Source: an uncultured Candidatus Saccharibacteria bacterium | GTDB taxonomy: Bacteria; Patescibacteriota; Saccharimonadia; Saccharimonadales; Saccharimonadaceae | Assembly: GCA_938046495.1 (NCBI GenBank) | Contig: CALIXG010000026.1 | Coordinates: 1 to 10,800 of the forward strand | DNA: 10,800 nucleotides | Reading direction: 5' to 3' | Shown here: positions 6,315-10,800 of the stretch, piece by piece | Numbering within the stretch: the stretch's first letter is position 1 | Layout of the letters: every line of letters begins with the position of its first letter | Program-made: the position numbers and the translations under genes | The notes under the pieces: generated by a model | Database searches by the model: none | Told to the model about the DNA's origin: nothing | Seen by the model: the letters and a program-made list of their open reading frames with translations, nothing else

Positions 6315-6340
6315 TCCCTGCGGCCCGTCGACCACAGGGA
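6315..6340 (-). other. GC-rich stem-loop just after the secreted-protein stop
   Basis: TCCCTGTGG (6340-6332, minus) pairs with CCGCAGGGA (6323-6315), with one G-U pair and an 8-nt loop. It begins 16 nt after the stop codon but has no T-tract. It may protect the mRNA 3' end upstream of the true terminator at 6263-6238. Confidence 0.6.
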
Positions 6341-6355
6341 ATCGAAAAGAAAGTA

Positions 6356-6952
6356 TTATTGGTTCGCAACTGCTGTAAAGAGCAATGTATTCGAATAAGT
6401 GCCTACTGGAATAGAGGTAGTAGCACTTGCACCGACTGTAATCGTCTTGGCACTACCAGAGGTAGCCGCTGAAGTAGTCTTGGCAAAAATTGTCGAAGCA
6501 TCCACAGTACCAGTTTGTTTCACTGGGTTAAAAGTGGTGCCATCAGCAGACCAGCCCCAGCCCGTACCAGAAATCGTCGAATTTGATTGGCTAATTGAAG
6601 GAATCTTGTCAGATACACCAGAGGCAGCTGGTTGAGTCAAATCCGTATTCGTCGTCTTGGAAGTAACATAGGTGGTGTAACCTTTACCATTATTGGTAGA
6701 GACATTCACCGTGCCAGTCCCAGTATTGAACGCACCGGTAGGAGTAGGCGTAATATTAATATCAATTGAATTTGGCGTAGTAATTGAAATCACAGGATCA
6801 ATCACAACGCTAATTGTTGTTGAGGCAGATTGTTGCACTGCCGATACTGGTGTTGGCAAATCAAACAACATTGGTGATAATGCCGCACCAGATAAAACCA
6901 TTAATGTTGTCGCAATTTTAATTTTTTTATGGTTTTTATTTTTTATTCTCAC
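6356..6952 (-). CDS. Small secreted Ser/Thr-rich beta-sandwich-like protein
   Basis: The 198-residue product has a clear Sec signal peptide: a lysine-rich start (MRIKNKNHKKIK), a hydrophobic core (about 13-30) and a likely signal peptidase I site after VSA (36-38). The mature part is Thr/Ser/Asn-rich with alternating beta-strand pattern, including VVIDPVISITTP, VNVSTNNGKGYTTYVTS, GTGWGWSADG and a C-terminal PVGTYSNTLLFTAVANQ. That pattern recalls WxL-like or Ig-like extracellular domains, but no diagnostic motif assigns a family, and there is no sortase LPXTG or C-terminal membrane anchor. It is probably released or held non-covalently on the surface. The start is GTG at 6952, with AAAGGA 8 nt upstream inside a hairpin loop. 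A weak promoter may lie at about 7044-7017 on the minus strand. It is single-gene and bounded by its own terminator. Function is unknown; adhesion to a partner cell is speculation. Confidence 0.82.
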   Translation of the reverse strand: MRIKNKNHKKIKIATTLMVLSGAALSPMLFDLPTPVSAVQQSASTTISVVIDPVISITTPNSIDINITPTPTGAFNTGTGTVNVSTNNGKGYTTYVTSKTTNTDLTQPAASGVSDKIPSISQSNSTISGTGWGWSADGTTFNPVKQTGTVDASTIFAKTTSAATSGSAKTITVGASATTSIPVGTYSNTLLFTAVANQ

Positions 6953-6974
6953 AGTATATTTCCTTTCTATACTG
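6952..6974 (-). promoter_or_regulatory. Hairpin presenting the RBS of the secreted-protein gene
   Basis: On the minus strand CAGTATA (6974-6968) and TATACTG (6958-6952) are perfect inverted repeats of 7 bp around GAAAGGAAA. The Shine-Dalgarno AAAGGA is in the loop, and the G of the GTG start is the last base of the stem. Confidence 0.7.
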
Positions 6975-7145
6975 CCAGAAAACCTTCACACACCTAAACT
7001 TTAACATAAACATTTTAACTTAACAAGTCCTTTTTCCAAGATTTTTTGGGATTTTTGCAAATTTTTCTAAAATCCATCCCCGAATCACCTCTATAAAAAC
7101 TTCACGCCGCAAATTTACGAAAAATTTTTTCTAGTTGACAAGCGT

Positions 7146-7158
7146 GATAATATATAAG
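7146..7158 (+). promoter_or_regulatory. Candidate -10 boxes of topA
   Basis: GATAAT (7146-7151) and TATAAG (7153-7158) lie 4-16 nt before the topA ATG at 7162; either would give a transcript with almost no leader. A perfect TTGACA (7135-7140) is nearby but its spacing to both boxes (5 and 12 nt) is too short, so which elements work together is unclear. Confidence 0.4.
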
Positions 7159-7161
7159 TAT

Positions 7162-9618
7162 ATGTCTAAAAATCTCCTCATCGTCGAGTCTCCCGCCAAA
7201 GCCAAGACTATTGAAAAATATCTCGGTAATGATTTTAAGGTTCTAGCCTCGGTTGGCCATATTCGTAAAGATACCAAAGTTGATGTGCACGATAATTTCG
7301 CTGTGACTTACGAAATTGATCCAGACCATAAAAAAGTCATCGCTGAACTTAAGAAAGCTAGTAAAGATGCCGACACGATTTGGCTCGCAACCGACGAAGA
7401 CCGCGAAGGAGAATCGATTTCTTGGCATCTCTTAGAGGTACTAAAATTACCGAAAACTACCCATCGTATTACTTTTCATGAGATTACCAAACCAGCTCTT
7501 CAGGAAGCCATTAAAAATCCGCGCACTGTCGATATGAATATGGTTTCCAGTCAGCAAGCCCGTCAAACTCTCGATATGCTGGTAGGTTACGACCTCTCAG
7601 GTATCGTGCGCACCAAGGTACCAGGCGCTAAGTCCGCCGGCCGTGTCCAGTCTCCCGCCCTCCGTCTAATCGTCGAACGCGAACAGGAAATTGAACGCTT
7701 TAATGCTAAATCCAGTTTTAAGGTCACCGGTAAATTCAGTGACCAAGCCACCAATATTTCCGATCTCGATTCTTCTGAGGTCTTCGAAGCTAATCTCGAT
7801 AAAACTACTTTTGCTACCGCCGAAGAAGCTAAGTTTTTCCTCGAGCAATTCAAGAATGCTAATTTTAAGGTGCAAAATCTTGAAAAAACCGAAGCTAAAA
7901 AGGCCAATCCAGTACCTCTCACTACCGCCGCGCTTCAGATTGAAGCCAATAGTCGTCTTGGTTTTAGCTCTAAAACCACCATGTCTGCCGCTCAAGGCCT
8001 CTATCAGTCCGGTCATATTACCTATCACCGTACCGACTCTCTTAACCTCTCAAACCAGGCTCTAGCCGAAATTGCTGACCTCATTAAAGCCGAATTTGGG
8101 GAGAATTATCTCGAAGTTCGCCGTTTTCATACCAAAAACGCCAACGCCCAAGAGGCTCACGAATCCATCCGTCCGACCCACATCGACGTAGCAGTAGCCG
8201 GTAAAAACGAATACGAAAAGAAATTATATCAATTAATCCGAAGTCGCACCTTAGCTACCCAGATGAAAAATGCCGTGGTAGCTAAAACTAGTCTCTATCT
8301 CGAGGCCGACACAGTACCAAACGAGCTATTTAAAGCCACTGGCGAAATGGTAATTTTTGATGGTTTCCTTCGAGTTTACGGTAAGAGTAAAGACACCACT
8401 CTGCCAAACCTCCAAATTGGCGACAGCGTAAGGCGCCACACTCTACTAGCTAAACAGACTTTTTCCAAACCACCTGCTCGTTACACTGAAGGTTCACTAG
8501 TCAAAAAACTTGAGGAGCTCGGTATTGGCCGCCCAAGTACCTATGCCTCAATTATTAATGCTATTCAGATCAGAAATTATGTAATTAAGGGTGAATCCGA
8601 AGGTGAGCCACGCAATATTTTGCAGCTCACTCTCGATGAATCGAATCAAATTTCCGAACAAACTATTTCGGAAAAAACCGGCTCCACCAAGGGAAAGTTG
8701 ATACCAACTCCAGTTGGCGAGCTAGTTTCAAACTTCCTCTGCGAAAATTTCAAAGACATCGTCGACTATGATTTTACTGCCGGCATCGAAGAAAAACTCG
8801 ACCTTATCGCTGAGAAAAAGCTCACTCGCTTAAAAATGCTCCGCGATTTTTATGGTCCATTTTCTGATGCCGTTGGCGCTTCCGCTATGGCTAACCGTTA
8901 TAATTCTGCCACCGAACTCGGCACCGACCCGAAGACTGGCAAAAAAATCTATGCCAAAATTGGCAAAAACGGCGGCTTCCTCCAACTCGGTGAAAACGAA
9001 AAAGAAAGTGGTGAAAAGCCAATCTTTATCCCTCTACCAAAAGGTAAAACCGTCAAAACCATTACGCTCGAACAGGCGCTCAAGCAATTAGAACTACCAG
9101 TTCTACCACGCTCTCTTGGTCACGCCAAGGACGGCACCGAACTAATTGCCGCGAATGGCCCCTTCGGCCCATTTCTTAAAGCTGGTACACATAATATTGC
9201 ACTTAGCAAAATCAACGAAGCAGAAAATCCGTATCATATTACTCTCGAAACCGCCGAAGCACTCTATCAGAAAAAAATCGACTCTATTCTCGCCGACTGG
9301 GGTGACATCAAGATCATTGACGGCCCCTTCGGTCCCTACATTAAAGGTCCAGCCATTAAACCGGCCGGAGGTCGTGGTCGTGCTCGGCCAAATAATGCCA
9401 AAATTCCAAAAGATCGTGATCCAAAATCTATCACCAGGGAAGAGGCGGAGGAAATTCTATTAAGTTCCAAGGCTCCAGCCGCCAAAAAAACTTCAGCCAA
9501 AAAACTGCTGCCAAAAAAACTCCGGCGAAAAAGTCCACCACTAAGAAAACTGCAGCAAAAACCAAAGCAAAGGCCGGAACCAAAAAGAGCTAAAAATACC
9601 CCTAGCCACCAAATCTAG
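7162..9618 (+). CDS. topA: DNA topoisomerase I (type IA)
   Basis: TopA relaxes negative supercoils by cutting one strand through a 5'-phosphotyrosine. The 818-residue product has the Toprim domain with E9 (LLIVESPAKAKTIEKYLG) and DxDxE acids D78, D80, E82 (in ATDEDREGE). It also has SAGRVQSPALRLIVERE, the catalytic Tyr288 in ITYHRTDS, HESIRPTH and ARYTEGSLVKKLEELGIGRP. The C-terminus carries Topo_C_Rpt-type repeats (GTDPKTGKKIY near 587, GPFGPFLKAG near 665, GPFGPYIKG near 722). No cysteine quartets occur, so the zinc ribbons of the E. coli enzyme are absent. ATG 7162 was chosen over a TTG at 7135 because it places E9 correctly. There is no Shine-Dalgarno. The lysine-rich tail is out of frame from about residue 781: a poly-A run of 6 rather than 7 switches a regular AAKKT-type tail into another basic sequence, ending at 9618 instead of 9593. 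The catalytic core is intact. Confidence 0.97.
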   Translation: MSKNLLIVESPAKAKTIEKYLGNDFKVLASVGHIRKDTKVDVHDNFAVTYEIDPDHKKVIAELKKASKDADTIWLATDEDREGESISWHLLEVLKLPKTTHRITFHEITKPALQEAIKNPRTVDMNMVSSQQARQTLDMLVGYDLSGIVRTKVPGAKSAGRVQSPALRLIVEREQEIERFNAKSSFKVTGKFSDQATNISDLDSSEVFEANLDKTTFATAEEAKFFLEQFKNANFKVQNLEKTEAKKANPVPLTTAALQIEANSRLGFSSKTTMSAAQGLYQSGHITYHRTDSLNLSNQALAEIADLIKAEFGENYLEVRRFHTKNANAQEAHESIRPTHIDVAVAGKNEYEKKLYQLIRSRTLATQMKNAVVAKTSLYLEADTVPNELFKATGEMVIFDGFLRVYGKSKDTTLPNLQIGDSVRRHTLLAKQTFSKPPARYTEGSLVKKLEELGIGRPSTYASIINAIQIRNYVIKGESEGEPRNILQLTLDESNQISEQTISEKTGSTKGKLIPTPVGELVSNFLCENFKDIVDYDFTAGIEEKLDLIAEKKLTRLKMLRDFYGPFSDAVGASAMANRYNSATELGTDPKTGKKIYAKIGKNGGFLQLGENEKESGEKPIFIPLPKGKTVKTITLEQALKQLELPVLPRSLGHAKDGTELIAANGPFGPFLKAGTHNIALSKINEAENPYHITLETAEALYQKKIDSILADWGDIKIIDGPFGPYIKGPAIKPAGGRGRARPNNAKIPKDRDPKSITREEAEEILLSSKAPAAKKTSAKKLLPKKLRRKSPPLRKLQQKPKQRPEPKRAKNTPSHQI
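9484..9593 (+). other. Frame-shifted AAKK-type tail of topA
   Basis: The tail has homopolymer runs of 7, 6 and 7 adenines (9484-9490, 9499-9504, 9513-9519). Adding one A at the middle run would yield AKKTSAKKTAAKKTPAKKS, then TTKKTAAKTKAKAGTKKS, and a TAA at 9591-9593. As written, the frame gives LLPKKLRRKS and so on to 9618. The regular alternative frame strongly suggests a one-base loss, a sequencing error, or a slippage site. Confidence 0.8.
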
Positions 9619-9681
9619 CCGAATCACAAAAAACTAGAAGACGCCAAATCTAGCCGAACCTAGCCAAATCGCAAAAAACTA
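9609..9681 (+). repeat. Direct repeats behind topA
   Basis: CCAAATCTAGCCGAA occurs at 9609-9623 and 9644-9658, and TAGCCRAATCRCAAAAAACTA at 9616-9636 and 9661-9681 (19 of 21 identical). The topA stop codon TAG (9616-9618) lies in the first copy. They look like remnants of local duplication. Confidence 0.7.
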
Positions 9682-9692
9682 CCATAAAATCA

Positions 9693-9735
9693 AAGTCGCT
9701 TCCTGTCTATTAGACTAATAGGAAGCGACTTTTTT
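9693..9735 (+). terminator. Intrinsic terminator of topA
   Basis: AAGTCGCTTCCT (9693-9704) pairs perfectly with AGGAAGCGACTT (9720-9731), then a run of Ts to 9735. The 15-nt loop can form an inner GTC/GAC hairpin. Confidence 0.95.
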
Positions 9736-9813
9736 ACCACCACCACAACATTAAACATAAGCATTATCCATAACCATACCATGAAACCGCCAATGTTTAA
9801 ATTTAGATATAAT

Positions 9814-9868
9814 TTTCTGTCCTAAATGTACAATTTATGATAAAATATTTAAAGAAGTTAGACGGAAA
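9814..9868. other. Intergenic inverted repeat before the sigma-like gene
   Basis: TTTCTGTCCTAA (9814-9825) can pair with TTAGACGGAAA (9858-9868) with one bulge and one G-U pair. It lies between the topA terminator and the next promoter in an AT-rich stretch. TATAAT at 9808-9813 abuts it but has no -35. The rest of 9736-9889 shows nothing else I can call. Confidence 0.35.
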
Positions 9869-9889
9869 ACGACCACACAAAATTCCTAT

Positions 9890-9917
9890 TTGACTTTTTA
9901 TAATTTTATATTATAAT
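9890..9917 (+). promoter_or_regulatory. Promoter of the sigma-like HARE-HTH gene
   Basis: TTGACT (9890-9895), a 16-nt spacer and TATAAT (9912-9917). Initiation near 9924 gives a leader of about 40 nt containing a small hairpin (TTATC 9936-9940 / GATAA 9946-9950) directly before the ribosome binding site AAGGGA. Confidence 0.75.
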
Positions 9918-9963
9918 TATAGTAATTTTTATATATTATCGGGTGGATAAGGGAAAATATAAG

Positions 9964-10800
9964 ATGGATCAACATACGGAAACTATTCAGAAAGCCTTGA
10001 CAGGAAGTCTTAATATTATAGAACAAGACCGTGAAAAGGAGATTATTTCTCGTCGTTTTGGTCTAAACGGCCAGAAGGAAACCCTCGAACAAATCGGGGA
10101 AGTGCTTTCTATCACTAGGGAACGCGTCCGTCAGTTAGAAAAAGCCATCATTATCCGCCTTCGTGTAATGGCCGAAGATAATCAAATCCCTGAACTCAGT
10201 GCCGCCGAAAAAATCATTATCCGCTTCCTCGTCGAAGAGGGAAGAATCGCTCGCATTTCCACTCTTGCCCAAAAAATTTACGGTCACAATCCAAACGAAA
10301 AAGAACTCGCCGCCATTAATTTTATTAGCGAAATTTCCGCTCGCCTCGTTCATATCGATGAATCCGAACGTTATTACAACGCCACTGGCATCGCTGAGTA
10401 CGGCAACGAACGCGAAATCAAGCGCAAAGCTGACGAAATTGTTACCCTTATCCGCAACAACAAGCTCCCAATGAGTCTAGATGAACTTGATGCCAAATTG
10501 AATTATGAGCACCCAAATCACATTCGCGCCATCGCCTCTATCTCTAAGCAACTTTCTTCACTAGACGACCAATGGGGTCTCGCCAAGTGGCCAACCGTTA
10601 ACCCGAAAAATATCCGTGACAAAATTTATGTTATTTTGAAGAATCAGAACGAGCCAATGCACTTCAGTGACATTGCTGACGCGATTTCGAATTCCAAATT
10701 CCGCCGCAAAAATGTCACCACTCAAGCCATCCATAACGAATTAATCAAAGACCCTCGTTTTGTCTTAATCGGTCGCGGTATTTATGCCCTTGATATCTGG
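9964..10800 (+). CDS. Sigma-70 region 4 / HARE-HTH fusion protein (3' partial)
   Basis: The reading frame is open for 279 codons to the window edge and continues beyond it. Residues about 25-65 are a sigma-70 region 4.2 helix-turn-helix: RRFGLNGQKETLEQIGEVLS then ITRERVRQLEKAI, the part of sigma factors that reads the -35 box. Residues about 217-279 are a HARE-HTH domain, as in the RNA polymerase delta subunit RpoE of Firmicutes, with EPMHFSDIADAI and DPRFVLIGRGIYALDIW. The middle (about 80-215) is charged and helical with possible further winged-helix segments (for example ISTLAQKIYG, MSLDELDAKL). No sigma region 2 is visible, so it is not a complete sigma factor; a DNA-binding RNA polymerase accessory protein is the better inference. 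The start ATG has AAGGGA 9 nt upstream, and 40 nt of leader follow a good promoter. The remaining C-terminus is outside the window. Confidence 0.88.
   Translation, partial: MDQHTETIQKALTGSLNIIEQDREKEIISRRFGLNGQKETLEQIGEVLSITRERVRQLEKAIIIRLRVMAEDNQIPELSAAEKIIIRFLVEEGRIARISTLAQKIYGHNPNEKELAAINFISEISARLVHIDESERYYNATGIAEYGNEREIKRKADEIVTLIRNNKLPMSLDELDAKLNYEHPNHIRAIASISKQLSSLDDQWGLAKWPTVNPKNIRDKIYVILKNQNEPMHFSDIADAISNSKFRRKNVTTQAIHNELIKDPRFVLIGRGIYALDIW

Noticed and set aside
7135..7163. TTGACA (7135-7140) as the -35 of a standard topA promoter
   Set aside because: A 16-18 nt spacing gives only AGTATA/GTATAT/TATATG as -10 and would start transcription inside the gene, downstream of the ATG needed for E9.
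7666..8065. Overlapping ORFs of 111-124 codons on both strands inside topA
   Set aside because: They are shadows of the strongly supported topA frame and show no protein-like features of their own.

Overview
The window looks like a chromosomal segment of a small-genome Candidate Phyla Radiation (Patescibacteria) bacterium, most likely Saccharibacteria-like. This rests on the mix of short housekeeping genes with unusual family members: a PIN-PhoH ATPase with a long insert, a sigma-70 region 4 plus HARE-HTH fusion, a topoisomerase I without zinc fingers, and a small secreted protein. Base composition is AT-rich. All genes read cleanly with TGA as a stop, which argues against the TGA=Gly lineages (Gracilibacteria, Absconditabacteria). 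The phylum is an inference from style, not proven.

Layout. 15-1433 (+) is a GT4 glycosyltransferase with a tandem-repeat linker. 1497-1629 is a promoter and a three-hairpin leader in front of a PIN-PhoH ATPase (1630-3525, +), which ends at a good intrinsic terminator. pth (3712-4236, +) encodes peptidyl-tRNA hydrolase and appears to be leaderless. It converges on a minus-strand pair, dprA (5717-4722) followed by an overlapping MarR-like regulator (4731-4243). Divergent from dprA, a near-consensus promoter (5768-5796) drives a roughly 310-nt non-coding, highly structured RNA that ends at a strong terminator (about 5804-6114). A minus-strand secreted protein (6952-6356) follows, then topA (7162-9618, +) with a disrupted lysine-rich tail, a strong terminator, and the start of a sigma-region-4/HARE-HTH protein (9964 to beyond the window).

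How the parts relate. DprA (single-stranded DNA handling in natural transformation), the MarR-like regulator coupled to it and TopA are DNA-processing or control functions. dprA and topA are neighbours in many bacteria; here the ncRNA and the secreted-protein gene lie between them. pth, PhoH and the sigma-like protein belong to translation recycling, RNA metabolism and transcription. Several + strand genes (glycosyltransferase, pth, topA) have no Shine-Dalgarno and a -10-like box a few bases before the ATG, whereas PhoH, dprA, the secreted protein and the sigma-like gene have clear or moderate ribosome binding sites.

The most interesting object is the unassigned structured RNA at 5804-6114. 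It has a consensus promoter, at least five helices, a possible pseudoknot, a looped ACCUCC element and no convincing ORF. I could not match it to tmRNA, RNase P RNA, SRP RNA or 6S RNA by their hallmark sequences. A relationship to the raiA-motif RNA, which is reported near competence genes, is only a hypothesis.
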